This document shows positions 46,354 to 55,451 of a stretch of DNA of 64,000 nucleotides, in pieces; within the stretch, counting starts at the first letter, position 1; each line of letters begins with the position of its first letter. Origin of the DNA: Sphingomonas hankookensis. GTDB taxonomy: Bacteria > Pseudomonadota > Alphaproteobacteria > Sphingomonadales > Sphingomonadaceae. A program made the position numbers and the translations under genes. Location: the NCBI RefSeq assembly GCF_001619955.1, contig NZ_LQQO01000001.1, positions 124,001-188,000 of the forward strand, in the 5' to 3' direction. The notes beneath the pieces were generated by a model that was not told the DNA's origin, did not search any database, and saw only the letters and a program-made list of their open reading frames with translations.

Positions 46354-47115
46354 ATGATCCGCCTGTTTCACGTCAGCGACGTTCATTTCGGGGCGGAGGA
46401 CAAGGCGGCGATCGCGTGGTTCGGCGACGCGGTGCGGCGCGAACAGCCCGATGCGGTCATCATGACCGGCGACCTGACCATGCGCGCGCGCACCGCCGAG
46501 TTCGAAGCGGCGGCCGAGTGGCTGGAGAGCCTGGGCCGGCCGGTCACCGTGGAGGTCGGCAACCACGACCTGCCGCTCTACAATCTGTTCGCCCGGTTCG
46601 TGAAACCCTACAAGCGCTATCGCCGGCTGGAGCGGATGATCGAGCGTCCGCTGGAGATCGACGGCGTTGCGATCGTGCCGCTCAAGACGACCGCGCGGTT
46701 CCAGTTTCGCTGGGACTGGTCGAAGGGCTATGTCGGCGACAAGGCGCTGGCGCGGACGCTGGAGCTGATGCGGAAGGTGCCGAAGGGTGACCTGATCTTC
46801 ATCGCGGCGCATCATCCGCTGATCGATGTCGGTACCAAATCGAGCGGCGAGACGCAGGGCGGCATGGTCGCGCTGGATGCCGTGGTCGCGGCGGGCGCGC
46901 ATGCCGTGCTGTCGGGCCATGTCCACGACCCGTTCGACATCCCCTATCGCACCGCCGCCGGACGATTGCGGATGATCGGCGCCGGCACCCTGTCGACCCG
47001 CACCCGCGCCGATCCGCCGTCGTTCAACGAAATCCGGATCGAAAACGGGCAGTTCGAAACGATTGCGCGCAAGATGGGCGTTTCCGACGAACCGGTGACC
47101 GCGCAGGCCGACTGA
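46354..47115 (+). CDS. Metallophosphoesterase
   Basis: 253 residues, calcineurin-like fold. Metal ligands follow the family order: SDVHFG (D10, H12), TGDLTMR, GNHDLP, AAHHPLIDVG and SGHVHDPF. The domain length and the KRYRRLERMIE insertion fit the CpdA/YfcE-like group acting on phosphodiesters, but the substrate cannot be read from sequence. No signal peptide. It starts 45 bases after the MFS gene and is followed by a palindrome. Confidence 0.88.
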   Translation: MIRLFHVSDVHFGAEDKAAIAWFGDAVRREQPDAVIMTGDLTMRARTAEFEAAAEWLESLGRPVTVEVGNHDLPLYNLFARFVKPYKRYRRLERMIERPLEIDGVAIVPLKTTARFQFRWDWSKGYVGDKALARTLELMRKVPKGDLIFIAAHHPLIDVGTKSSGETQGGMVALDAVVAAGAHAVLSGHVHDPFDIPYRTAAGRLRMIGAGTLSTRTRADPPSFNEIRIENGQFETIARKMGVSDEPVTAQAD

Positions 47116-47131
47116 TCCGCTTCGACGCCAG

Positions 47132-47152
47132 CCCGGACTTGATCCGGGGTGA
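47132..47152. repeat. Short palindrome between convergent genes
   Basis: CCCGGA-CTTGA-TCCGGG followed by GTGAC, the same CCCCGG...GTGAC style as the pair at 1630-1710. It lies in the 51-base gap between the metallophosphoesterase and the methyltransferase and may end transcription from both sides. Confidence 0.6.
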
Positions 47153-47166
47153 CGGCGGGCGTTGCC

Positions 47167-47916
47167 TTACGAAAGGCGCTGCCCGATCAACGTGCCCTTG
47201 GTCCCCCGATTGACCAGTTCGAACCGGAAGTTTGGCCAGCGGCGGCGCCAGCGCTGGGCGACGACCCGCTCGCCCGGACGCGCACCGTCATCCAGCATCA
47301 CGACTCCGCCGACCGGCAGCCGATCGAACAGCGTTTCCGCCGCGCCGCGCACATAAGGGTGGATCGTCCATGGGGGGCCGTCGATCAGCAGCAGGTCGAC
47401 CTGATCGGGCAGCGCATCAATGTCGTACCACACGCCCGGCCAGTCGCCCGGCGCCGCAACCAGCGGCGCAGCGCGCAGATCGGCATTGATACCATGTTCG
47501 CTCAGCCATTCACGCGTCGCATCCACGAAGCCGGCATGCTGGTCGAAGCTGATGAGCTGACCACCGCCATGCTTGGCCAGCGCCGCGCCGGTGACGAGGC
47601 TCGATGCGCCGGTGCCCAGCTCGACCACGGTGCGTGGGCGGCTGGCCGCGATGCGCTCGACGATCAGCGAGAGATAGCCGGTATCAGCCTTCCAGCTGCC
47701 AAGGTTCGGAAGGGCATCGGGCGCGAGGCTCAAATCGGCCATCAACCGCGCCTTGTCGGCCTTCTTCCCGCCCGACAGGCTGCGCAGCAGCCAAGGCCAC
47801 TGGATCGCACCGAACGCGATGGTGAACAATTTGTCCGACAGGCTGCGGCGCAGTTCGTCGGGCCAAAGGTCCGAATCGGCAAGCGGCAGCAGCGAAGTCT
47901 TGGCACGCGAGGTCAT
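47167..47916 (-). CDS. Class I SAM-dependent methyltransferase
   Basis: 249 residues. SAM-binding motif I is VVELGTGASSLVTGAAL, motif II includes LISFDQHAGFVDATREWL, and DLLLIDGPPWTIHPY resembles the metal-dependent O-methyltransferase core. The N-terminal 70 residues form a helical cap. The substrate is unknown. It stands alone, with the S9 terminator and a gap of about 150 bases upstream. Confidence 0.82.
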   Translation of the reverse strand: MTSRAKTSLLPLADSDLWPDELRRSLSDKLFTIAFGAIQWPWLLRSLSGGKKADKARLMADLSLAPDALPNLGSWKADTGYLSLIVERIAASRPRTVVELGTGASSLVTGAALAKHGGGQLISFDQHAGFVDATREWLSEHGINADLRAAPLVAAPGDWPGVWYDIDALPDQVDLLLIDGPPWTIHPYVRGAAETLFDRLPVGGVVMLDDGARPGERVVAQRWRRRWPNFRFELVNRGTKGTLIGQRLS

Positions 47917-47981
47917 GGCGTCTCTTGGGTTGTTCCGCCAGCGCGCGGACGGGCTCTCGCTATACCGTTACGTCCCCAACG

Positions 47982-48010
47982 AAAAGGGCGGCCCGATACC
48001 GGACCGCCCC
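47982..48010 (-). terminator. Intrinsic terminator of rplM-rpsI
   Basis: On the minus strand GGGGCGGTCCGG-TAT-CGGGCCGCCC is followed by TTTTCGTT, 62 bases after the rpsI stop. Confidence 0.85.
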
Positions 48011-48071
48011 AAATCGACCGCGACTGGCCGCAAACGGGAACTTTTTGCGCTCCCGTTCGTGCCAAATGCGA

Positions 48072-48626
48072 TTAGCGCTTCGAGAACTGGAAGCTGCGGC
48101 GGGCCTTCGCCTTGCCGTACTTCTTACGCTCGACCGCGCGGCTGTCGCGGGTCAGGAACCCGGCGGCCTTGACGGGCGCGCGCAGGATCGGCTCGTAGCG
48201 GGTCAGCGCCTGGCTGATGCCATGCTTGACCGCGCCGGCCTGACCCGACAGGCCGCCGCCCTTGACGGTGCAGATCACGTCATACTGACCATTGCGGTCG
48301 GCGACGCCGAACGGCTGGTTGATGACGAGACGCAGCGTCGGACGCGCGAAATAGACTTCCTGGTCACGACCGTTGATCGTGATCTTGCCCGAACCCGGCT
48401 TCAGCCAGACGCGCGCAACGGCGTCCTTGCGGCGGCCGGTGGCATAGGCGCGACCATATTGGTCGATTTCCTGCGCACGCAGCGGGGTGGTCGGCGCGGC
48501 GGGAGCGGCGGGCGCTTCACCGGCGGTGTCGCCCTGCGGAGCCGACGCCTGCGGCGCGGCGGCGGCCGGTGCCTGCTGACCGGTCAGGTTCGCGAGGTCG
48601 GAAAGGGACTGGCGGTTGTCGGACAT
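48072..48626 (-). CDS. rpsI: 30S ribosomal protein S9 with N-terminal extension
   Basis: 184 residues. The S9 core starts at about residue 57 ([21 protein letters not shown]) and ends [12 protein letters not shown], whose basic tail contacts P-site t[22 protein letters not shown] is the central signature. The first 55 residues are an Ala/Pro-rich extension missing from E. coli S9 but common in sphingomonads. ATG 48626 shares one base with the rplM stop (TAATG). Confidence 0.95.
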   Translation of the reverse strand: MSDNRQSLSDLANLTGQQAPAAAAPQASAPQGDTAGEAPAAPAAPTTPLRAQEIDQYGRAYATGRRKDAVARVWLKPGSGKITINGRDQEVYFARPTLRLVINQPFGVADRNGQYDVICTVKGGGLSGQAGAVKHGISQALTRYEPILRAPVKAAGFLTRDSRAVERKKYGKAKARRSFQFSKR

Positions 48627-49105
48627 TATGCGCCCACCTTGTTCTTGCGGTTCATGCCCGCGATGTCGAGAACCTCGGGGTTCTGCGCTTCATGCGGATG
48701 CTCGGCACCCTTGAAGATGCGCAGGTTGCGCATCTGCTGACGACCCAGCGGGCCACGCGGGATCATCCGCTCGACGGCCTTTTCCAGGACGCGCTCGGGG
48801 AAACGACCTTCGAGGACCTTTTCGGCGGTGACCGCCTTGATGCCGCCGGCATAGCCGGTGTGCTTGTAGTAGGTCTTCGTCTTCGCCTTGTTCGAGGTGA
48901 AGCGGATCTTGTCGGCATTGATGACGACGACATTGTCACCGCAATCGACGTGCGGGGTGAACGACGTCTTGTGCTTGCCGCGCAGCACGTTGGCGATGAT
49001 CGTCGCCGCGCGACCGACCACCAGGCCGTCGGCATCGACGATATGCCACTTCTTTTCCACCTCGTGCGGCTTGGCCGACTTGGTGGTCTTCATGAGCGCC
49101 TTCAT
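48626..49105 (-). CDS. rplM: 50S ribosomal protein L13
   Basis: 159 residues. [48 protein letters not shown] and [21 protein letters not shown] are all typical of L13. ATG 49105 was chosen; an in-frame start 96 bases upstream would add a non-ribosomal Arg/Pro-rich segment. TTGACT at 49197-49192 (minus) could be the -35 of the rplM-rpsI promoter, but the -10 is weak. Confidence 0.95.
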   Translation of the reverse strand: MKALMKTTKSAKPHEVEKKWHIVDADGLVVGRAATIIANVLRGKHKTSFTPHVDCGDNVVVINADKIRFTSNKAKTKTYYKHTGYAGGIKAVTAEKVLEGRFPERVLEKAVERMIPRGPLGRQQMRNLRIFKGAEHPHEAQNPEVLDIAGMNRKNKVGA

Positions 49106-49197
49106 GGGCGTTGGACCTTTCGGATATATGACGCGCCCGCCCCGAACCGGAGTGGTGCGAACGCCGGGCAATTGCCGAACGGCAGGTGAAAAGTCAA

Positions 49198-49234
49198 GCA
49201 AAGTGCGGCTTTGCTGACGGGTATCTAAATACCC
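49198..49234 (-). terminator. Two small hairpins after the unknown gene of the ctaA operon
   Basis: On the minus strand GGGTAT-TTAG-ATACCC (49234-49219) is followed by GCAAAG-CCGCA-CTTTGC (49214-49198) and then TTGACTTTT. Together they could end the ctaA transcript just before the rplM promoter. The T-run is interrupted, so confidence is moderate. Confidence 0.5.
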
Positions 49235-50028
49235 TATAACGGTCGCTGGGTGATCCGGGTGGTGGCGATCGACGTCGCGTTGTCGCTGTCGATGCGGACG
49301 GTCGTCTGTTGGGTGAGGATCATGCCGGTGGTCGCGTCGACCCGCCGGGTGATCGTGCTGATCCGCCGGCCGCTGGCCTTGCCGCCGCTAGCCACCACAT
49401 CGCCCGACAGCCGCTGTTCCTCGACCAGCGCGTTGCCCTGCGCATGGATTCGTTCGGTGCCGGTCACCTCCGATCCGCCATCGAACGGCGGCGTCGCCCG
49501 TTGGCGGATGTCATGCTGGGCCACGACGCCGCGACGCACCACGTCCGGTGCCAGCAGGGTCGTCAGCATCGAACCCAGCATCGCCACCTGCTGCCGTTCC
49601 GGCATCGTGCGCAGCGGCGCGGTCAGCCGCTGCAGCATCGCCTTCTTCGCCGGATCGCCGCCGTCCTGCGCGGCAACCGCGTCGATCAGGGCGGTCCACA
49701 CCGTCTCGCGGTCGACGACCCCCGTCACCTCCCCGCGATCGGACAGACGATAGACGATCGGCCGCCCCTTCAGCGTGGCGAAGGCACGCTCGAACATCGC
49801 GCCCGGCCCATCCGACAACCCACCCGCGACCGAATCGATGGTAAGTTGCGCGACGAGACCATCGGGCGTCCGGCGGAACCGGACCGTCCGGTCGGTGGCA
49901 TAGCGGCGGATCGTGCCTGCCTCGTCACGCTCCTGTTCGATATGGTAGCGATACTCGGTGTCGAGCGCCGGGACGAAGCCGGTCGCGACCGCCGCTTCGA
50001 CCGCCGGCGCCGGAGGGGGGAGCAGCAT
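49234..50028 (-). CDS. Protein of unknown function downstream of ctaA
   Basis: 264 residues from ATG 50028, which shares one base with the ctaA stop. No signal peptide, membrane segment or known motif is clear. The N-terminal part ([34 protein letters not shown]) and the end (TTRITQRPL, alternating Thr/Ile) look beta-rich, as in lipoprotein-like or periplasmic beta barrels. The frame is open a further 378 bases upstream but only as a shadow of ctaA. Translational coupling suggests a link with heme A synthesis or cytochrome oxidase assembly; this is inference. Confidence 0.65.
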   Translation of the reverse strand: MLLPPPAPAVEAAVATGFVPALDTEYRYHIEQERDEAGTIRRYATDRTVRFRRTPDGLVAQLTIDSVAGGLSDGPGAMFERAFATLKGRPIVYRLSDRGEVTGVVDRETVWTALIDAVAAQDGGDPAKKAMLQRLTAPLRTMPERQQVAMLGSMLTTLLAPDVVRRGVVAQHDIRQRATPPFDGGSEVTGTERIHAQGNALVEEQRLSGDVVASGGKASGRRISTITRRVDATTGMILTQQTTVRIDSDNATSIATTRITQRPL

Positions 50029-51056
50029 CAGCGGCGTCCGGTGGCGTGCGCACCCCAGGTCGTCGCGATCACCAGCAGGGCACCGACCAGCTGGTGCAGC
50101 GCCGCGACCTCGATCCGCACGCCGGTCATCACCGTGCTGATCCCCAGCAGGATCTGGATGCCGAAGGTGGTGTGGATCGCGCGGGCGACCTTGGGATGGC
50201 CGGCACGCTTGGCGGCGCGGGCGAGCAGGATCAGCGCAGCGACCGCGACCCATGCCCACCAGCGATGGATGAAGTGGACGACATACGGATCGTTGACGAT
50301 CGCATCGAGCGCACCCCGCGACCGCCATTCGTCGAGCGGAAAGAAACGCCCGTTCATCAGCGGCCATTGATCGGTCACCAGCCCGGCGTTCAGCCCGGCG
50401 ACCCACGCGCCGAACAACAGCTGCACGAACAGCACCAAAAGGGTGACGATGCCGATCGTCGTCAGCCGCGCCGGCCGTGCATACCGATCCGCGGCCAGCT
50501 CACGCAGGTCTAGCGCGGTCCACACTGTCCCAGCCAGGATCAGCAGCGCGTTCAGCAGATGCACCGACAGGCGGATATGCGACACGTCGGTCCGTACCGA
50601 CAGGCCGGAGGCCACCATCCACCAGCCGATCGCCCCCTGCAATCCGCCCAGCGCCAGCAGTGCCAGCAGCCGCCCCTTGTAGCCGGTCGGCAGCGCGCCG
50701 CGAATCCAGAACCACGCCAGCGGGACGGCAAAGGCGACCCCGACCAGCCGCGCCAGCAGGCGATGGACATATTCCCAGAAGAAGATGCCCTTGAACTGGG
50801 CCAGCGTCATGCCCTGGTTCAGCAGCTGATATTCCGGGATTTTCCGGTAATTGGCGAACTCCGCTTCCCATTGTTCGGCATTCAGCGGCGGCAGCGTGCC
50901 CGACAGCGGCTTCCATTCGGTGATCGACAGGCCGGATTCGGTCAGCCGCGTGATCCCGCCGACGACGACCATCGCCACCACCAGTGCGGCGACCCACCAC
51001 AGCCAGCGGGCGACAGCGCCGGGGCGGGCGCGCGAGGGAAGGGGAGGAGCGAGCAT
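50028..51056 (-). CDS. ctaA: Heme A synthase (COX15/CtaA)
   Basis: 342 residues with eight membrane helices in two four-helix bundles. It oxidises the heme O methyl group to a formyl group to make heme A for aa3-type cytochrome oxidase. Conserved: GGITRLTESGLSITEWKP, FFWEYVHRLLARLVG, a second-bundle VHFIHRWWAW and LHQLVGALL, giving the His ligands. GLNAGLVTDQWPLMNG lies between the bundles. It is type II (alphaproteobacterial/mitochondrial) by length. Confidence 0.94.
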   Translation of the reverse strand: MLAPPLPSRARPGAVARWLWWVAALVVAMVVVGGITRLTESGLSITEWKPLSGTLPPLNAEQWEAEFANYRKIPEYQLLNQGMTLAQFKGIFFWEYVHRLLARLVGVAFAVPLAWFWIRGALPTGYKGRLLALLALGGLQGAIGWWMVASGLSVRTDVSHIRLSVHLLNALLILAGTVWTALDLRELAADRYARPARLTTIGIVTLLVLFVQLLFGAWVAGLNAGLVTDQWPLMNGRFFPLDEWRSRGALDAIVNDPYVVHFIHRWWAWVAVAALILLARAAKRAGHPKVARAIHTTFGIQILLGISTVMTGVRIEVAALHQLVGALLVIATTWGAHATGRR

Positions 51057-51156
51057 CGTAGGTGTCTAGCCGCTGCCGCAGGGCCAAGAAAGAGGGGCGT
51101 GGCGCTTTACCCCCGGTCGCGGGCCTGTACGATGGTGCGATGCGGGAGCAAGGTTC

Positions 51157-51711
51157 GTGACGATCGAGGCATTGATCGCCCGCTACGGGCTGGGCGCGCT
51201 GCTGCTCGGCGCCGGGATGGAGGGCGAGACCGTCGTGATCCTCGGCGGGATCATGGTGCAGCGGGGCACGCTGCCCTTTGCCGGCGCGATCCTCGCCGCC
51301 GCGATCGGATCGTTCATCGCCGATCAGCTGTTCTTCGCGGCGGGGCGTCGGTTCCGCGACCATCCCCGCGTGCGGCGATGGAGCGCCAAGCCCGCCTTTG
51401 CCCGCGCGCTGACAGCGTTCGAACGGCATCCGACGTTGTTCGTGTTCGCCTTTCGCTTTCTCTACGGACTGCGCACGGTCAGCCCGGTCGCGATCGGAAC
51501 CACGCGCCTGCCGCTGGCGCGCTTCATGCTGCTCAACGGCTCGGCGGCGCTGCTATGGGCGACGATCTTCGTGTCGATCGGCTATTGGTTCGGGCACGGA
51601 CTGAGCGAACTGATCGGCCGCTGGCTGCCATCGTGGCAGGTGCTGGCGGGCGGAGGTGTCGCCATCCCGCTGCTCGGCGGTCTGACCTGGTGGTGGCGAC
51701 GGCGGGGTTAA
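51157..51711 (+). CDS. DedA family membrane protein
   Basis: 184 residues, shorter than the 200-250 of many DedA proteins. The VTT/SNARE-associated domain is seen in GMEGETVVILGGIMVQRG with a membrane-embedded Glu, ADQLFFAAGRRFR, and RFLYGLRTVSPVAIGTTRLP, whose conserved Arg and Gly residues fit the family. DedA proteins act as lipid or undecaprenyl-phosphate flippases. The GTG at 51157 follows GGAGCAAGG. Its TAA interleaves with the coaD stop on the other strand (TTAA). Confidence 0.85.
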   Translation: MTIEALIARYGLGALLLGAGMEGETVVILGGIMVQRGTLPFAGAILAAAIGSFIADQLFFAAGRRFRDHPRVRRWSAKPAFARALTAFERHPTLFVFAFRFLYGLRTVSPVAIGTTRLPLARFMLLNGSAALLWATIFVSIGYWFGHGLSELIGRWLPSWQVLAGGGVAIPLLGGLTWWWRRRG

Positions 51712-52208
51712 TCGCCCTTGCGGCCCAGCTTCTCCACCCGCGCGATCACTTCCTCGCATACCGCCGGGGACACGAACCTGGCGATCGACCCGCCATACAT
51801 CGCGATTTCCTTGACCAGCCGCGACGCGATGGGTTGCAGCGAGACGTCGGCCATCAGGAAGACCGTTTCGATCCGGTCGTTCAGCTGCTGGTTCATGCCC
51901 GCCATCTGATATTCATATTCGAAGTCGGCGACGGCGCGCAGGCCCCGCACGATCACGCTCGCTCCCTGCCGTTCGGCAAAGGTCATGAGCAGCGCGTCGA
52001 ACGCGACGACCCGGATATCGCCACTGACCCCGGCCACTTCGCGTTCGACCATCGCCAGCCGTTCGTCGAGCGTGAACATCGGTGACTTGGACGGATTGGT
52101 CGTGACGCCGATCACCAGCCGGTCGACCAGCTTCGCGCCCCGCCGGATGATGTCCATGTGCCCACGGGTGATCGGATCGAACGTGCCGGGATAGACGCCG
52201 ATCCTCAC
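51708..52208 (-). CDS. coaD: Phosphopantetheine adenylyltransferase
   Basis: 166 residues. It makes dephospho-CoA from 4'-phosphopantetheine and ATP. IGVYPGTFDPITRGHMDII holds the T/HxGH nucleotidyltransferase motif, RGLRAVADFEYEYQMAGMN is the family's central signature and VEKLGRKGD ends the protein. The GTG at 52208 overlaps the ispA stop by four bases. Confidence 0.95.
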   Translation of the reverse strand: MRIGVYPGTFDPITRGHMDIIRRGAKLVDRLVIGVTTNPSKSPMFTLDERLAMVEREVAGVSGDIRVVAFDALLMTFAERQGASVIVRGLRAVADFEYEYQMAGMNQQLNDRIETVFLMADVSLQPIASRLVKEIAMYGGSIARFVSPAVCEEVIARVEKLGRKGD

Positions 52209-53110
52209 CGGTCGCGCTCCAGAACATAGCGGGCGATGGCGCGCAGCAGATCGGCTTCGGGGCCGAAGTCGCGCAGATGCTCGATCGACTGGTCGACCAG
52301 CCGCCGCGCCTGTTCGCGCGCGCGGTCGAGTCCGAGCAGCGAGAGGAAGGTTTCCTTGCCCGCCTCGCCATCCTTGCGCAGCGCCTTGCCGACCGCCGCC
52401 TCGTCGCCTTCGACGTCGAGAATGTCGTCGGCGATCTGGAAGGCGAGGCCGATGTCGCGGGCATAGCCGCGCAGCGAGGTGCGCTGCGCATCGGTCACCC
52501 GCCCCAGGATCGCGCCAGCCTCGACCGAACAGGCGATCAATGCACCGGTCTTCATCGCCTGCAACCGGGTGACGGTGTTCAGGTCGAAGCTGGTGTCCTC
52601 CGCCTCCAGGTCCATGGCCTGTCCGCCTGCCATGCCCGACGGGCCGGAGGCGTGCGCCAGGTCGGCGATCAGTTCGATGCGGACATGCGGATCCGGATGG
52701 GTCAGCTCGTGTGACAGGATTTCGAAGGCGAGCGCGTGCAGACAATCGCCCGCCAGGATCGCGGTCGCTTCGTCATAGGCCTTGTGCACCGTCGGCTTGC
52801 CGCGGCGCATATCGTCATCGTCCATGGCGGGCAGGTCGTCATGGATCAGGCTGTAGACATGGATGCATTCGATCGCGAGCGAGGCGCGGGCGGCGCGGAT
52901 ACGCTCGACATTGAACAGGCGCGCGGTGGCGAACACCAGGAGCGGCCGCAGCCTTTTGCCTCCGCCGATCGCGGCATGGCGCATCGCGCGGTACAGGTTC
53001 GCGCGGGGATCGTCGGGAACGGGCAGCAGCGCATCGAACTGGCGATCCATCTCTGCCGAGATTTCGCGGAGGGCGGCGTTCAGCGACACCGGCGGCGCGA
53101 CGGTCGCCAT
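52205..53110 (-). CDS. ispA: Farnesyl diphosphate synthase-type polyprenyl synthetase
   Basis: 301 residues. It condenses dimethylallyl and isopentenyl diphosphates to farnesyl diphosphate, feeding undecaprenyl phosphate, quinones and the carotenoids of sphingomonads. First Asp-rich motif DDLPAMDDDDMRRG, second FQIADDILDVEGDEA; GGKRLRPLLVF and GGQAMDLEAE are also conserved. ATG 53110 overlaps the xseB stop by one base. The sequence xseB-ispA is a classic pair (usually followed by dxs, here by coaD). Confidence 0.93.
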   Translation of the reverse strand: MATVAPPVSLNAALREISAEMDRQFDALLPVPDDPRANLYRAMRHAAIGGGKRLRPLLVFATARLFNVERIRAARASLAIECIHVYSLIHDDLPAMDDDDMRRGKPTVHKAYDEATAILAGDCLHALAFEILSHELTHPDPHVRIELIADLAHASGPSGMAGGQAMDLEAEDTSFDLNTVTRLQAMKTGALIACSVEAGAILGRVTDAQRTSLRGYARDIGLAFQIADDILDVEGDEAAVGKALRKDGEAGKETFLSLLGLDRAREQARRLVDQSIEHLRDFGPEADLLRAIARYVLERDR

Positions 53111-53352
53111 TATTGCGCGTCGAACGGCTGGGTGGAGGCACGCCCTTCGGCATCGACCCGGATCGCCTCGATCCGCGCCTGCGCCGCATCGAGCCGCGCG
53201 GCGCATTGTGCGCGCAGCAGGTCACCACGGGCATAGAGGTCGATCGCAGTCTGCAAATCTTCTTGCCCCGTTTCCAACCGGCTGACGATGGTTTCGAGCT
53301 CGCGCAGCGCGTCTTCGAAGGACAGGGTGGAAACATCGCGTTCGTCGGACAT
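53110..53352 (-). CDS. xseB: Exodeoxyribonuclease VII small subunit
   Basis: 80 residues. TLSFEDALRELETIVSRLETGQEDLQTAIDLYARGDLLRAQC (in parts: FEDALRELETIVSRLE, LYARGDLL) is the XseB pattern of two long helices that coat the XseA nuclease. ATG 53352 begins MSDERDVS. The large subunit XseA is not in the window. Its stop shares one base with ispA. Confidence 0.93.
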   Translation of the reverse strand: MSDERDVSTLSFEDALRELETIVSRLETGQEDLQTAIDLYARGDLLRAQCAARLDAAQARIEAIRVDAEGRASTQPFDAQ

Positions 53353-53459
53353 GGCGATGCTATGCGGCAGGGGGTGACAGGATTGCAACCGGGCATCGCG
53401 GACCGGTAATGAATTAGTCCGCTGTCGCTTCGTCCGCGACGCAACCCACTCGAATCTGC

Positions 53460-53642
53460 TCAGAGCATGCCGTTCAGCGACATTCGGGCGGCAGACAGAG
53501 CATCCTCGATCGTGCCGAACAACCTTGTCCTCGGCCGGGTGTCGATCGTCCAGTAGGGCTGCCATTCCGCGCCAGTCGGAAAGGGGATCACGTCCGGGTT
53601 TTCGCTATTGCCCCGATCGTGGGACAGGATGCGCTCTTCCAC
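53460..53642 (-). CDS. Small unknown protein, possibly the 3' part of a frameshifted gene
   Basis: 60 residues from GTG 53642. VIPFPTGAEWQPYWTIDTRPRT and GTIEDALSAARMSLNGML look like natural protein, but the N-terminus is abrupt. Upstream in another frame an ATG at 53728, nine bases past the glycosylase stop, opens MHHRIGEMLSDERHCRLAIFYRPDH and then runs out at 53588. Joined at about 53652 the two would give one protein of about 88 residues. Either this is a decayed or frameshifted gene or the two frames are coincidental. Confidence 0.4.
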   Translation of the reverse strand: MEERILSHDRGNSENPDVIPFPTGAEWQPYWTIDTRPRTRLFGTIEDALSAARMSLNGML

Positions 53643-53736
53643 GATGACGAACGATGGTCCGGTCGATAGAAGATAGCCAGACGGCAGTGCCGTTCGTCGG
53701 ACAGCATCTCACCGATACGATGGTGCATGGTCACCG

Positions 53737-54213
53737 TCAGCAGGTCGCCGTGGGACGAGCGGGTCGATCCGACAGATAGGCGCCGATTGCATCCCACGCC
53801 GGCTTTTTCGCGGCCACGCCGACCGTATGCAATGGGCTGCTCGACGGCAGCGCCAGTGTCTCGACCCCGCGCACCAGCGCCCGCCCGGCCTTGGCTGCCG
53901 TTCCGCCGTTGAACGCCACCAGACGCAGTTCCGGCAAGGTCGCGATAAGCGCCGCCACGTCGTTGGCGGTGGCGTCGCGAATCGCGGCGTCGCTGCTGCC
54001 CGGCCGGGTTGCACTCGCCACTACGTCCCACAGGCCGATGCCGGCCGCCCTGAGAGTTGCCAGCCGTTCGTCATAGGCGAGTGCGGGGAGGTCGACCCCG
54101 ATCGCCGGCGACAACAACCGCCAGAACTGGTTCTGCGGATGCGCATAATAGTGCCCGGCGGCCAGCGACGCGTCGCCCGGCAGGCTGCCGAGGATCAGTA
54201 CCCGTGTCGACAT
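53737..54213 (-). CDS. DNA-deoxyinosine (hypoxanthine) glycosylase, UDG superfamily
   Basis: 158 residues. LILGSLPGDASLAAGHYYAHPQNQFWRLL is the family 6 form of UDG motif A (GSLPGDASLAAG, then YYAHPQNQFW), with Asn in the place that positions water; LWDVVASATRPGSSD and LVAFNGGTAAKAG follow, and SSSPLH is motif B. This family removes hypoxanthine formed by adenine deamination. ATG 54213 was chosen; the frame continues upstream for 25 codons without a ribosome site. Confidence 0.82.
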   Translation of the reverse strand: MSTRVLILGSLPGDASLAAGHYYAHPQNQFWRLLSPAIGVDLPALAYDERLATLRAAGIGLWDVVASATRPGSSDAAIRDATANDVAALIATLPELRLVAFNGGTAAKAGRALVRGVETLALPSSSPLHTVGVAAKKPAWDAIGAYLSDRPARPTATC

Positions 54214-54245
54214 GTCGACGATAGGTGGAAATGACGCCTTGCGAA

Positions 54246-55412
54246 TCACACCGCCTGCCCCGCCGCCCAGCCGCTCGACCACGCCCATTGGAAATTATAG
54301 CCGCCGAGCCAGCCGGTCACGTCGACCGCTTCACCGATGACGTGCAGCCCGGGCAGATGCTTCGCCGCCATCGTCTTCTGGTTGAGCCCGTCCGTCGCCA
54401 CTCCGCCGACCGTGACCTCCGCCTTGGCGAAGCCCTCGGTGCCGTTCGGATGGAACTGCCACCCGGCGAGCCTCTGCTCGATCCGGGTCAGCGTCGCGTC
54501 GCGCTGGTTGCCGAGTTCGCCGGGACAGTCGAGCTTCGCCGCCAGCGCTTCGGCAAGCCGGTCGGGCAGCGCCGAGCCGAGCGCCGAGCGCAGGCCGATG
54601 CGGGGCCGCGCGCGCTTCAGTTCGGTCAGCCAGCCGCTCGACCGGTCGGGTACGAAGTCGATCGTCACCGGCTCGCGGTGCCGCCAATAGGACGATGCCT
54701 GCAGGATCGCCGGCCCTGACAGCCCGCGATGGGTGAACAGCGCCGCCTCGCGGAACTTCGCCTTGCCGGCGCTCGCGACGACCTCGGTCGCGACGCCCGA
54801 CAATTCGCGGAACAGCGCGTCGTCGGGCGGCAGGGTCAGCGGCACCAATGCCGGGCGCGGCTCGACCAGCTTCAACCCGAACCGCTTGGCCAGGTCATAG
54901 GCGAAGCCGGTCGCGCCGAGCTTGGGGATCGACGGACCGCCGGTCGCGATCACCAGCGAGGGGGCGGTCAGGGTCCGTTCGCCATGGACGACGGTGAACA
55001 TCCCATCGGCATGTCCCACATCGCGGATCGGCTGGCCCAGCGCGATCTCCGCGCCATCGGCCTCGGCCAGCAGCATCGCCACGATCTGCCGCGCAGATCC
55101 GTCGCAGAACAGCTGCCCCAGCGTCTTTTCATGCCACGCAATGCCATGGCGCTCGACCAGCGCGACAAAGTCCTGCGCGGCGTAGCGACCCAGCGCCGAG
55201 CGCGCGAATTTCGGGTTGGCCGAGACATAGCGGTCCCAGCTCGCGCCGACATTGGTGAAGTTGCACCGCCCACCGCCCGAAATGACGATCTTGCGCCCTG
55301 GCTCCGGGGCATGGTCGAGCACGGCCACGCGTCGCCCACGCTGCGCGGCGATGCCGGCGCAGAACAGCCCCGCGCCGCCGGCGCCCAATATGATGACGTC
55401 ATGATGGGTCAT
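54246..55412 (-). CDS. NAD(P)/FAD-dependent oxidoreductase, HI0933/YhiN family
   Basis: 388 residues. The FAD Rossmann motif is DVIILGAGGAGLFCAGIAA (5-23), then PGRKIVISGGGRCNFTN, which defines the HI0933 flavoprotein family, and near the end FQWAWSSGWAAGQAV. A TGGVATDGLN-type second dinucleotide site is present. The family includes 3-dehydro-bile acid reductase relatives, but the bacterial housekeeping role is unknown. It lies 32 bases upstream of the glycosylase on the same strand. Confidence 0.88.
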   Translation of the reverse strand: MTHHDVIILGAGGAGLFCAGIAAQRGRRVAVLDHAPEPGRKIVISGGGRCNFTNVGASWDRYVSANPKFARSALGRYAAQDFVALVERHGIAWHEKTLGQLFCDGSARQIVAMLLAEADGAEIALGQPIRDVGHADGMFTVVHGERTLTAPSLVIATGGPSIPKLGATGFAYDLAKRFGLKLVEPRPALVPLTLPPDDALFRELSGVATEVVASAGKAKFREAALFTHRGLSGPAILQASSYWRHREPVTIDFVPDRSSGWLTELKRARPRIGLRSALGSALPDRLAEALAAKLDCPGELGNQRDATLTRIEQRLAGWQFHPNGTEGFAKAEVTVGGVATDGLNQKTMAAKHLPGLHVIGEAVDVTGWLGGYNFQWAWSSGWAAGQAV

Positions 55413-55451
55413 GCGCCGCCCTTCGCATGGCGAACGGGCGGCGCAAAGGGG

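Noticed and set aside
49175..49197. Strong sigma-70-type promoter for rplM
   Set aside because: A good -35 (TTGACT) exists, but the -10 at 17 bases (CAATTG) is poor, so I mention it only in the gene entry.
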